From Medakamo hakoo (Eukaryota; Chlorophyta; Trebouxiophyceae; Coccomyxaceae), in NCBI GenBank assembly GCA_026636295.1, contig CP089460.1, forward strand, positions 558,001-622,000: a stretch of DNA of 64,000 bases, written 5' to 3'. Made by a program: the position numbers and the translations under genes. Below are positions 30,325 through 40,217 of the stretch, one piece after another (the first letter of the stretch is position 1; the number at the start of each line of letters is the position of its first letter). The notes beneath the pieces are model-generated. The model saw only the letters and a list, made by a program, of their open reading frames with translations, was not told the DNA's origin and ran no database searches.

Positions 30325-33300
30325 ATGGGCGCGTGCCTGAGCACGCCCGGCGCCGGCCTGGCCGCCGGCCGGGCGGCCAAGCCGTCGCCGGAGCGATCGG
30401 CCGTCGCGGCCAGTTCCACTGCGGACGAGGCGCAGGTACGGTTGGCCGGGCGGTTTTTTTGGTGGGTGGGGCGGGCGGGCGGGCGGCACGCACGCGGCTC
30501 GGCCCCGCTGACCTCGCCACCCCGTCACCTTGCCGCCCACCCCTCCTCTCCCACTCCCTCGATTCCAGGCGCCCGCCGCCTTCACGCCACCCGCCTCGAC
30601 CACGTCCTGGTCCTCCCCACCAGACGATGGTCCTGGTCCCTCTGGCCGCGTCGACGCCGTCGCGTGCGTGGGCCCGGCCACAGGCGCGGGCGGGCGGGGC
30701 CCCCGCCCGCCGCCCGACGAGGCTGAACGCCTGGAGTACCTGTGCGCGCTGCAGGTCCTGGACTCGCCGAAGGACCCGCGGTTTGACGACATCACGAAGC
30801 TGGTGAGGGAGGGGAGGGGTCGGAGGCCGGCTGCGGGGCCGAAAAAAGCAGCAGCAGGGAGGCTCCGACCGCAAAAAACTCACACACACCCCCCCGTAAA
30901 AAAAAACAAAACGAAAAAAAAAATGCAAAACAGCTGTGCACCATTTTCGACGTGCCCATCGCCATCGTCTCCCTGGTCGACCGGGAGCGGCAGTGGTTCA
31001 AGTCCGCCCAGGGCTTGGGCGACGTCACGGAGACGGACCGGCGCGACTCGTTCTGCGCGTGGACGCTGCTGCCCCCGCACCCGGAGATGCTGGTCGTCCC
31101 TGACGCGACCAAGGACGTGCGGTTCCGGGCCAACCCCCTCGTCACGGGCGCGCCCGGCATCCGTTTTTACGCGGGTGCGCCGCTGGTGGGCGCGTCCGGC
31201 GCGCGCCTGGGCTCCCTGTGCGTCATCGACACCCGGCCCCGCACCGTGGACGCGGCCCAGTGCGCGGTGCTGGCCAATTTCGCGGAAGTCGTCATGCGCG
31301 AGCTCGAGAAAGAAAAGGCGCGCGCGGTCGAGGCGGCGCGCCTGCGGTCCCGGGCCGTGGACCTGCTGCGCGTCATGGACGCGTTCACGGACTGCGTCCT
31401 GCTGGTCGACGTCGGCAACGGGCGTGGTGGTAAGGGGACGGACGCCGGCGGCGCGCCGAGCGCGCACCCGCCAGCGGGGGGCGGGTGCGTCCAGGGCGCC
31501 GCCGCCGCCGCGGGCGCCCACCCGGGCGGCCCGCACTGGAAGGTGCTCTTTGCCAACGCGGCCGCGGCGAAAGCGGCGGCCATCGACCCGGCCGCCGACG
31601 CCGGCCGCGACTTTTGGGAGCTCTTTGAGATGGCGGACGGGGCGGCCGGCCACACGCACGGCAGCGCGCACGGCCGCGCCTCAATCGCAGAATTTGGCGT
31701 CGCGCCCTGCGCAGGCGCCGTCCCGCCAGTCCTCCTGCCCAAAACCCGCTCCCGGGAGACGTTCTCCGTCGACGTCATCCGGTGCCCGCCGTCCGACGTG
31801 ACGCCGTCCTCGCCCGGCGCGGGTTGCGCCGCCCGCTTCCGCGCGACGCTGCGCCCAGCCGCGGGCGCGGGCCTGGACGGCGCGCCCGCCATCGCCATTC
31901 CCAACGTCGGCACGACCTGGGGTGGGAGCGGGTCGGACGCGGCGGACGGCATGTACTTTGTCACGGTGAGTGTTTGGGGTGGGGTGGGAGGATTGCGGTG
32001 CGGGCGGCGGGACCACGACGGGTCTGGCGGGTTGGGACCCGTCGACCGCGGCTCTTTTTTTTTTCTTTTTTGCTCACCCCTCACCACCCACGCCCACCCC
32101 TCAACAGCTCACGTACCTGGGCGCGGCCATGGAGCACGCCTCCCCCACACTCGGCCGGGCGTCCTCGGTCCCCCTACCCCAGCTCAACGGCGCCGTGCCG
32201 CAACAGGACGGCGTGGCCGAACGCTTGGCCGCGCGCTCGCCCACCGCGGCCATCCCGCCCTCGCTCGTCTCCAAGACCACGCCCATCGCCGGCCCCGAAG
32301 GCTCCCCGCCCTCCGGTCCCCACCCGCCCCCGCCCCCCGCCTGGGACCCGCTGGCCGACGTGGAGGTCGGCCTGCTCATCGGCCAGGGCGCGTACGGCCG
32401 GGTGTATCGCGGCATGTGGGCCGGGTCGCCCGTCGCCGTAAAAGTCATTCCGCACGTGGGCCCCGCCGGCGGGCCGGGGCCGGCGGGCGTGCGCGGCGCG
32501 CTGGAAGCCTTGCACGCCGTGGACCTGGCCCACCCGCACATTGTCCAGACGTACAAGTCGGCGCAGCGCACGCTCGTGCCGCGCGTGTCGGCGTCGTCCG
32601 GGGAAGGCAGCAGTGCGACGACCGTGGGCGGCGGCGCGGGCTCGTCCAACGGCGCGGCCGCCCTGGCCACGGGGGGCGGCGGCGGGCCCGCCACCATGCC
32701 GGCGCTGGGCGGCGGACCGGCCGGCGCGCCCGTCGCCCCCGCCAGTGAGGGGACGGACGCCCTTCTGGCGGCCGTGGCCGCGCCGACGACGGCGGTGCTG
32801 GCCAGCGGCGGCGGTGGCGGTGGCCCGCCCTCCACGACGGCGCTGCGCGTGCCCGCCCGCGTCCTCACCGAGACCTGGCTGGTCATGGAGTACTGCGACC
32901 AGGGCAACCTGCAATTTGCGGTGGACCGCGGCGCGTTCTCGCTGGACGACGGCGGCGGAGGCGCGGCCGCGGCCGCCGAAGGAGACCCGCCGCCGCCGCC
33001 GCCGCAGCCCAACATGCCCGCCATCGTCGCCACCGCCCGCGAAGTCGCGGCCGCCATGGCGTACCTGCACGCCCAGGGCATCCTGCACGGCGACCTGACG
33101 GGCGCGAACGTGTTGCTGGCGACCGCGCCGGCGGGCACCGCGCCGACGGACGCGCGCGGCTTTGTCGCCAAAGTCGGCGACTTTGGTTTTGCGCGCGTCC
33201 TGGCCGGCGGCGCCGACGCGTCCGTGTCCACGGGCACGTACGGCACCGTCACGCACTGCCCGCCCGAACTCCTGACCGCGGGCCGGCTGTCTAAAGCGGC

Positions 33301-33722
33301 GGACGTGTACGCGTTCGGCGTGCTGTTGTGGGAGTGCTACACCGGGCGCCGGCCGTGGGAAGGTAAGAAGGGGGTGGGTGGGGGGTGGTCGGTGGGTGGG
33401 TGTTGGGTGTTGGGGTGGGGGGTCGGCTGTCCTCCGCTTTCCTTCCACCCGCACACGCGCGCACTCCCACTCTCTCCTCACCACACTCTGCGCCCGTCTC
33501 ACGCTCCCTCCCTCCTCTGAAAATTAAAAAATAGGCATGATGCAAATGCAAATCATCTTCCACGTCACCGTGCGTAAGCGGCGCCTGGCCTTCCCGCCCG
33601 GCGCGGCCGAGTCCCACCCGCGCTTTGTGGCGCTGGCGGAAGCGTGCATGGCGCCCGGCGCGGGCGACCGGCCGAGTTTCGACGGCGTGCTGGAACAGTT
33701 GCTGGGCGTGGAGGGGGCGTAG
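30325..33722 (+). CDS. GAF-domain TKL protein kinase, probably N-myristoylated
   Basis: Exons 30325-30435, 30569-30802, 30934-31965, 32108-33362 and 33535-33722 give 939 residues. It starts MGACLSTP, a Gly2/Ser6 myristoylation context with an adjacent Cys. A GAF domain occupies about 90-250: FCAWTLLPPHPEMLVVPDA, then RFRANPLVTGAPGIRFYAGA and LGSLCVIDTRP. GAF domains bind small ligands or chromophores; no chromophore Cys can be assigned. A PAS-like or linker region follows. The kinase domain (about 543-930) has GQGAYGRVYRG, VAVKVI, ILHGDLTGANVLL (HGD instead of HRD, common in algal TKLs), VGDFGFARVL and YGTVTHCPPELL. A Gly/Ala-rich insert splits the N-lobe. The GAF plus kinase architecture and the TVTH-PPELL motif are typical of chlorophytes. 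It is tail to tail with a paralogue. Confidence 0.88.
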
Positions 33723-34065
33723 TTGTGTTTCTCTCCCCTCCATCCAAAACAATGTTTTGGATGGAGGGGAGAGAGTTGGTGGAGCACAAGGGAGCGATCT
33801 CGGCCGCGCGCGTTTTTTGGGGCGCTGACACCACAACGAAGCACGGGGTAACCCGTCGAAGCGGAGCAGGGCTGTCTTTAGATGCGCGGGCGAGTTGTAA
33901 AACAAGAGCGAAACGCAGTTTTTTTTTGTCTTAACATCATGCAGGGAGGTTGGCAGGAAAAGCGAAAATAAACCCATCCCCATCCCACCTCATCCATCCG
34001 GGCGGGAACCCCCTCCCCAAAAAACGCCGGCAGGCAGGCACAAGCAGCACCCCCTCACCCCTACC
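33723..34065. other. Convergent spacer between the two GAF kinases
   Basis: 343 bp between converging paralogues. It contains the perfect 20-bp hairpin at 33731-33773 and is otherwise without gene signals. T-run at about 33921-33928, A-rich stretch at 33960-33970. Confidence 0.6.
33731..33773. terminator. Perfect 20-bp inverted repeat with 3-nt loop, 8 bp after a stop codon
   Basis: Left arm ctctcccctccatccaaaac (33731-33750), loop aat, right arm the exact complement at 33754-33773. It starts 8 bp after the GAF kinase stop and would form a strong RNA hairpin in the 3' UTR on either strand. The terminator role is inference; it may serve both converging transcripts, or be a replication-generated palindrome. 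Confidence 0.75.
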
Positions 34066-37000
34066 TCAAGCAGGCGCGGCCTTGTCCGTCACCACCGGCA
34101 GGCGCCACACCCCACCCCCGCCGGCGGGGCCCCACCCTTCCTGCACCGCGACGCCGGCGAGCACAGCGACGACCGTCTCCATGGACGGCCGGGACGACGC
34201 GACCGGGTGCATGCAGGCCTCGCCCAGCTCCACCAGCCAGGGTGGGAGCGGGCCCGGCAGGCTCTCGAAGCGCGGGCGCCGCCCCTCCAGGCCGACGGCG
34301 GCCAGCACCTGGGCAAACGTCAGGCCGGCCCACGGGCGGCAGCCGGCGGCCAGGCTCCACAGCAGCACGCCGTACGAGTACACGTCGGCGGGGCGGGACG
34401 GCCCGCCGCCGCGCGCCAGGACTTCGGGCGGCATGTGGGTGATGCAGCCGTACGGGGAGGAGGAGGAGGAACCTGAGCCGGAGCCGGAGGCGGCGGCCGA
34501 GGTGGGCGACGACGGCCCGCCCCCGCCGCCGCCTCCCTCCTCGCCGCACCCGGCGTCGCTGCCGGCCTCGCTCGCCGTCGGCGCGGACAGCCCAAAGTCG
34601 CTGATTTTGGCGCGCCACGGCCCGGGGCGGCCCTCCGCGACGGCCAAGCGTGGCGCGACGGACGCGAGCAAGACGTTGTGGGCGGTCAGGTCGCCGTGCG
34701 AGACGCCGGCCGCGTGCAGCGCCGCCAGGCCTGCGGCGATGTCGGCCGCCGCCGCGTGCACCGTGCGCGGCTCGGGCGGCGCGGTCGGCGACGGCGCCGT
34801 CCGGAACATGCCCACGTCCACAGCTTCTTGGAGCGTGCCCAGGTCGCACCAGTCCAGCACCACCCACGTCTCGCCTTCCTCCTGCGGCGGCGTCGGCGGG
34901 ATGGAGCCGTAGCGGGAGAGGGCGACCGAGGCCGGCGTCGCGGGCAGGCCGTGGCGCGGCCCGCGGCTGCTGCCCAGGCGGGACAGCGGCCGGTCGGCCG
35001 ACGTCCGCACCGTCAGGCTGGTCGGCAGGGCGGGCAGCGGAGGCGCGGCGGCGGCCATGGACCCGGTGTCGGAGCCACCGTCGGACGCGTCCTCCGACTC
35101 GGACGAGAGCAGCGGCGGCGTGACCGGCGCGACGGGCCGGGCGGCCTCGACCGCGCCCACGGGCGTGGGCGGGAACGCGGCCGTGCTGGCCGGCGGCGAC
35201 GCCACGCCCACGCCCGCGCTGCCGACGGCGTGCCCGGGCGGCGGCGCGCTCAGCCCGGCGCCGGCCACGACCCGCCCACCCCCGCCGCCGTGGACGCGGG
35301 CCCAGGCGTGCGTGCGGACCAGGCACGGGTGCGCCAGCCCGGCCGCTGTGTAGCACTCGAGCGGCGTGCCGTCGCCCGCCCGGCGCACGCCGCGCACGGC
35401 GTCGGAGATGACCTTGATGGCGACGGCTTCCGCGCCCAGGGTGCCCCGCCACACGCGGCCGTGGGAGCCCTTGCCCACCAAGACGCCCAGGTTCAGGCCA
35501 GGGATGGGCGACGCGGCCGCGATGGGGTCGAGGCAGGAGGACGTCGTGCGCGCGGTCTGGAGCGGGGCGGCCGGTCCGGCGCCGGCCGGCCGTGGCGTGG
35601 GCGGCTGCGGCGGCGGTGGAGGCGGCGGCGGCGCCGCGCCGGCCGCGGGCGTCAACAGGACGCTGTAGATGCCGGGCGTCGTCGGCCCGGCTGACGTGGC
35701 CGCGGCCGACGCGACGCGCGGCGGGACGCCGACCTCGCCGCCCAGGCCCGCCGGCGGGCCCTTGGCGGCCGGGTGGAAGGCCGCGTCAAAGGCCGGCCCG
35801 CCGGGCGGCGACCCGGCGGGCAGGACGTCCCGCACGACAAATGCCCGGCCCGCGGCCGCGGCGGCGGCCAGGTCGGCCGCCAGCCCGGGCGTCAGCCCGG
35901 CCCGCGGCACGACCAACCCACCAAACAGGCGGGCCGCGGCCGGCGCGCCGGCCTCGCCCGTCGCCGCCCGGCCGGCTTCGCCCGGCGGGCCCAGCGCGGC
36001 CGCGGCGCCGGCCGACACGTGCAGGGCCGTCCAGGTGGCCGGGTCGGCGCCGCCGCCGCCCGTGTCGATGAGCAGCGCACCGCCGGGCGGCGGCGCGGCG
36101 GCCATCGACGGCGGCGGCGAGGGGGACGGCGTCGACTGCGCCGAGGACGACGACGCGCCGGACGACGAGCCCAGGCCGGCGGCACGTGCGGCCGCGGCCG
36201 CGGCGGTCGCGGCGCGCAGGCGCGCGGCCGCCGCCACGTCTTTCGCCATGGCCGCGTCCCGCTCGATTTCGACGGCGACCAAGTCGGCCAGCGTCGCGAG
36301 CGTCGCCACGTCCGCGGCCGACACGGTGCGGGGCGCCGTGCCCGCGATGCACAGCGTCCCCAGGCGGTGGCCGGACCGGGCCACGACGGGCGCGCCCGCG
36401 TAGAACCGGATGCCGGGAGGGCCGGCCACGAAGGGGTTGGCCGCAAAGCGCGCGTCGGCCGCCGCGTCGGGGACGATGAGGACTTGGGGCGTCGGCGACG
36501 CGAGGCACCAGCCGCAAAAGGAGCACCGCCAGGGGAAGTTGCCCGGCGTGAACGTGCGGCCGGCCGCGTCCCGGATGTAGACGCGTTCGCCGTCCAGCAG
36601 GGCGAGCAGGGCGTCGTCCGCGCCCAGCAGGCGGCAGAGCAGCGAGACGATGTGGTCGACCTGCGGCGTGCGCGTGTCGCCCTCGACCGGCGCGAGCGGG
36701 TCGCGCGGCGCCTTGGCCGGCGCGGCCCCGCCGCCGCCTCCTTCCTCTCCTTCCTCCTCCTCTTCCACCGCCATCAGCCGGTGCAATTCCACCAGGCGTT
36801 CCGGGTTGCACGGCGGGCGGGGCGGGCCGACCAGGTCGGGGCGGTGCGGGCCGCCGGCCGCCATGGACGCGGCCGCGGCCGCGATCGCTACCTCCTCGGA
36901 GATGGCGCGGAAGAGGGAGGGGGCGGGCGGCGGCGCGGACGGGGGTGGCGTGGATGGCGGCGGGGGTGGGGCGACCTCGGCGGGCGCGGCGTCCGTCCCG

Positions 37001-37350
37001 GGCGGGGCGCCGACGCCCGCCGCCGCCGCGACGACCGAGGGCGGCGGCGGCGGGGTTGTCGTGGTACCGACGTCGATGGCGCCGGCGTCGGCCGTGCTCG
37101 GCTCGCCGGCGGGGCCTGGGCCCAGCTCCCCGCCCGCACGCGCGCCCGATGGGTGGCGCTCCACCGTCTCGGTCTCTCCCGAGCGCGCATGGCCGCCCCC
37201 GAGCTGGGTGAGGCCTGGGTCGGCCGCGCCGGCCGGCGCTTGGTCACCGGTTGGCATGGGTTTGTCGTCCGGCTTCTTGCGCGCGCTGACGGGCGCGGAC
37301 CAGGCGCCGGCACGGCCGCTGACCCGCGGCGTGGAGGCGGCGTGGCCCAT
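34066..37350 (-). CDS. GAF-domain TKL protein kinase, intronless paralogue
   Basis: Single exon on the minus strand, 1094 residues from MGHAASTP (37350), again a myristoylation-type start; an upstream in-frame ATG at 37482 is not preferred. A Pro/Ala-rich segment runs to about 190. The GAF domain lies at about 230-380 with GNFPWRCSFCGWCLASPTPQ, then RFAANPFVAGPPGIRFYAGA and RLGTLCIAGTAPRTV, closely matching its neighbour. The kinase domain, about 615-1070, has GKGSHGRVWRG, VAIKVI, VSHGDLTAHNVLL, ISDFGLS and YGCITHMPPEVL. A long Ser/Pro-rich insert separates N-lobe and C-lobe. An acidic run (VEEEEEGEEG) precedes GAF. It is tail to tail with the five-exon paralogue, so the pair arose by inverted duplication or by insertion of a processed copy; the absence of introns favours retro-origin but does not prove it. 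Confidence 0.88.
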   Translation of the reverse strand: MGHAASTPRVSGRAGAWSAPVSARKKPDDKPMPTGDQAPAGAADPGLTQLGGGHARSGETETVERHPSGARAGGELGPGPAGEPSTADAGAIDVGTTTTPPPPPSVVAAAAGVGAPPGTDAAPAEVAPPPPPSTPPPSAPPPAPSLFRAISEEVAIAAAAASMAAGGPHRPDLVGPPRPPCNPERLVELHRLMAVEEEEEGEEGGGGGAAPAKAPRDPLAPVEGDTRTPQVDHIVSLLCRLLGADDALLALLDGERVYIRDAAGRTFTPGNFPWRCSFCGWCLASPTPQVLIVPDAAADARFAANPFVAGPPGIRFYAGAPVVARSGHRLGTLCIAGTAPRTVSAADVATLATLADLVAVEIERDAAMAKDVAAAARLRAATAAAAAARAAGLGSSSGASSSSAQSTPSPSPPPSMAAAPPPGGALLIDTGGGGADPATWTALHVSAGAAAALGPPGEAGRAATGEAGAPAAARLFGGLVVPRAGLTPGLAADLAAAAAAGRAFVVRDVLPAGSPPGGPAFDAAFHPAAKGPPAGLGGEVGVPPRVASAAATSAGPTTPGIYSVLLTPAAGAAPPPPPPPPQPPTPRPAGAGPAAPLQTARTTSSCLDPIAAASPIPGLNLGVLVGKGSHGRVWRGTLGAEAVAIKVISDAVRGVRRAGDGTPLECYTAAGLAHPCLVRTHAWARVHGGGGGRVVAGAGLSAPPPGHAVGSAGVGVASPPASTAAFPPTPVGAVEAARPVAPVTPPLLSSESEDASDGGSDTGSMAAAAPPLPALPTSLTVRTSADRPLSRLGSSRGPRHGLPATPASVALSRYGSIPPTPPQEEGETWVVLDWCDLGTLQEAVDVGMFRTAPSPTAPPEPRTVHAAAADIAAGLAALHAAGVSHGDLTAHNVLLASVAPRLAVAEGRPGPWRAKISDFGLSAPTASEAGSDAGCGEEGGGGGGGPSSPTSAAASGSGSGSSSSSPYGCITHMPPEVLARGGGPSRPADVYSYGVLLWSLAAGCRPWAGLTFAQVLAAVGLEGRRPRFESLPGPLPPWLVELGEACMHPVASSRPSMETVVAVLAGVAVQEGWGPAGGGGVWRLPVVTDKAAPA

Positions 37351-37590
37351 GGTGCTCAATGGACGTGGTGAGCAGGGCTGGAAAAGGCGGGTTTGATGCT
37401 GGTGCGTGGCCGGAGACGCGCGCAAGCGGCGCCGGACCGACAGCGCGCTCCCGGGGAAACACGGCTTTGTTGAGGTCCTCACGAACTCGCCAAAACCTTG
37501 GTCTCGCCCGGCTCTCTATGTGACAAAGGAAACGACACGCCCTCTCCGCCCATCCCCCGCCCGCCCCCTCATACACACACGCCCCTCTCT

Positions 37591-38115
37591 CTACTCCCGC
37601 AGCGGCGGCGACACCAGGATGACGCCGTCCCCACGCACAAACAGGTAAGGCAGGCTGCGCGTCTTGGTCGACATGATTTCCTCGTACGTTTCTTCATCGA
37701 TTTCCACGGTGGTCGCCGTCTCTTCGACGTCGCCCAAGATCATGTTCAAGTGCTGGTCGTAGGCCTGTGGGTGTTGAGAGGGACGGGACGGCGTGAGGCG
37801 TGCGGGGCCGGCGCGTCGTGTTGCTCGCCTGGAGAGGGATGGGAGCAGAGGGAGGAGGGCAGCGCATGCCGGCAGACAGCAGCGCGGCGGCGCACTGACG
37901 CCGGCAGTCTTCACCGCCTCCCACCGCGCCGCCTCGGATGCACGACCGCCTCCCACCCCCTGCGGCAGCCGGGATCGGCCCCCCCCACAACTCACGTGCA
38001 GGCGGCCGCGCAGTTCCCGCTCGCCGCGCAGTTTGACGTACACGCGCTCGTCCAGGGCGAGGCGGATGAGGTCGAGCGGTTCTTTGACGCCCGCGTCGTC
38101 GGACGGGTCGGCCAT
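37591..38115 (-). CDS. LSM3: LSM3, Sm-like protein
   Basis: Complement of exons 37996-38115 and 37591-37764 (phase 0), 97 residues, the usual LSM3 length. LSM3 is part of the LSM1-7 ring (mRNA decay) and the LSM2-8 ring (U6 snRNA). The Sm1 motif is [20 protein letters not shown] followed by [12 protein letters not shown]; the spacer is [20 protein letters not shown]; Sm2 is [18 protein letters not shown]. The start overlaps an [20 protein letters not shown] leader as in other LSM3 proteins. The TAG stop reads directly into TAGAGAGAGG. It lies between the GAF kinase promoter and TGD3, both on the same strand. Confidence 0.95.
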   Translation of the reverse strand: MADPSDDAGVKEPLDLIRLALDERVYVKLRGERELRGRLHVSCGGGRSRLPQGVGGGRASEAARWEAVKTAGVSAPPRCCLPACAALLPLLPSLSRRATRRAGPARLTPSRPSQHPQAYDQHLNMILGDVEETATTVEIDEETYEEIMSTKTRSLPYLFVRGDGVILVSPPLRE

Positions 38116-38398
38116 GGCTTGAGTGTGGGCGAGTGTGGGAGGGCGGGAAAAGAGGGCGGGCCGGAGAGGACGGCGCGCGGGGAAAAAAAGTTTTCCGTGT
38201 GGGTGATGGGCGCGGCTGCAGCGCACCTCGCCACCATCTCCACCCACCGCCCCTATCTCTGCTCTCTTGCTCCTCCCCCGAAAAAAGACGGCCACATCTT
38301 TACAGAAGCCTGTCTCTTCAACGAAAGAAACAACAACACTGCCTCGTCTTCTACAGTCTCTCTCTCCCCTCTCCCCCCCTCCCTCACTCGAAGCCCCA

Positions 38399-39964
38399 TC
38401 ACTCGTACTTGATGGGCCCGTCCAACGACCCGGACGCAAACTGGCGCACGATCGGCTCGTCCGTCGTGTCGAACTCTTGCACGGAACCCTGCCACACGAC
38501 TTTGCCGCCGTGCAGGAAGACGAGGCGATCCACGGCCCGGCGGATCGTCGAGTGCTGGTGCGTGACGACGATGTAGGACGAGACGCCGCCACCGCCCGGC
38601 AGCGGGCCGTTGGCGTCGAGGGCGGACGACGAGCCGGGCGGCGTGTGCAGGGAACGAATCAGGTCTTCAATGACCGTCGACGCGACGGGGTCCAGCCCCG
38701 CCGTCGGCTCGTCGTACATGATGACCTGTTCGGGCGGTGGGGAGCCGTCGTCGCCCGGGCCGCCGTCGTCGGCCAGGCCATACCGCCCGCTCGGGTCGGA
38801 GATGATCGCCCGCGCCAGCGCCACCCGCTTCCTCATGCCGCCAGACAGTTCGGAGGGGTACAGGCGCTCGACGCCCGACAGGCCGACCGCGGCCAGGGCA
38901 GCGGCGGTGGCGGCCCGGACCGTGGACGGCGGCGCGCGAGAGTGTTCCAGCAGGGTGAACCCGACGTTCTCGCCGACCGTCAGCGAGTCGAAGAGCGCGC
39001 CGTTCTGGAAGACCATGCCGACGCGGACGCGGCGGGCGAGCGCGGGGTCGTCCGCCAACAGCCCGGACCGCGGCTGGCCCATGACCTTGACGGCGCCCGC
39101 GTCCGGGGCCAGCAGGCCGGCCATCAGGCGCAGCGTCGTCGACTTGCCCGTCCCGGACGCCCCGATGATGCCGACGGCCTCCCCCCGTCGAATCGCGATG
39201 GTCGCGCCCGCCAGGATGGGCTTGGCGCCGAAGGCTTTGTGCACGCCGTCCAGCTCGATGAGGATGTCGTCGGACGCCGGGGACGGAGGCGGGGCGACGA
39301 GCTTGTGGTACGACCGGGCGGCGTCGCCGGGCAGGATGATGCCGGAGGCGGACGCCCCGTTCAGGCGGCCGGACGTAGAGGCTGGCGTGGACGTGCGGTC
39401 GGTGGACGAGGGCGTGGACGCGAGGACGACGTCCTGGAGGCGGGCGCGGGGGTGTGTCGGGCGGAGAGAGGGGAGGAGGTGAGCTTCTTGGAAGGTCGGG
39501 CCGAGGGGAAAGGTCCGCCAGAGGCGGGGGAGGCGCATGCGTGGGGGGCGTGCACAACGCCCCGTCTGCTCCGACTCCACCCTCCTCCGCTCCCGGTGGA
39601 CCCGTTGGCGGATGCGGGACAACCCACCCGTGCGGCGGTCGCGGGCGGCGGAGGCGGGCGCGCGGTCCCGCCGCGCCCAGCTGAGGTGTCCGCCAGTCGC
39701 GCGCTGCCAGCTCCGACGCCGGGAGCCGGCGGGAGCCCGCGGAGGCGTGGGCATAGCCTTCCTGACCCGCTCAACCCACCCAGCCCCTCATACCTGTTCC
39801 GTGGACGCCAGGGCGGGCGTGGCGGGCAAGCGTTCAGGGGACCGGTCAGCCGGTTGAGCAGCCGAAACGGTGAGGCGGCGAGCGCGGCGTGCGTTGGCAG
39901 GGCGTGGCGCCGCGACGATGACGGGCCGTCGACACGCCCGCGACGGCAGCGTCGGCGACGCCAT
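38399..39964 (-). CDS. TGD3: TGD3-like ABC ATPase of plastid lipid import
   Basis: Complement of exons 39794-39964 and 38399-39433 (phase 0), 401 residues. Exon 1 encodes an Arg/Ala/Pro-rich leader ([20 protein letters not shown]) that fits a plastid transit peptide. The ATPase has Walker [10 protein letters not shown] (about 148-156), Q-loop [17 protein letters not shown], signature LSGGM (about 253-257), Walker [14 protein letters not shown] and switch [12 protein letters not shown]. The [12 protein letters not shown] segment is shared with bacterial MlaF and plant TGD3, the ATPase of the TGD1-2-3 importer that brings ER-derived lipid into the plastid. The 360-nt intron has an open frame that joins exon 2 from an internal ATG at 39754; the spliced model is preferred because it supplies the transit peptide. 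Head to head with GLE1. Confidence 0.9.
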
Positions 39965-40217
39965 GTGTGAGGGGCGAGTTTGTGGTGTGGCGCGAAAGGA
40001 ACGGTCCGTCGTGCGTGGCCCCCGCAGACCGTGTGGGAGGAAAAAAAGAAAGAGGGCAGTGAGAGCGGGCACCTCGGCTGCCTCCACTCTGTATCCACGA
40101 GCGCCGTTGAGCGCGCGCTCGGAGGGTCTTTTTCCACGCCGCGAGCGCCGTGGAGGGGGGCGCGCTTTTCGCGACTCTGCCTCAGCGGGTGTAGACACAC
40201 CCCACCCACCCTCCGCC

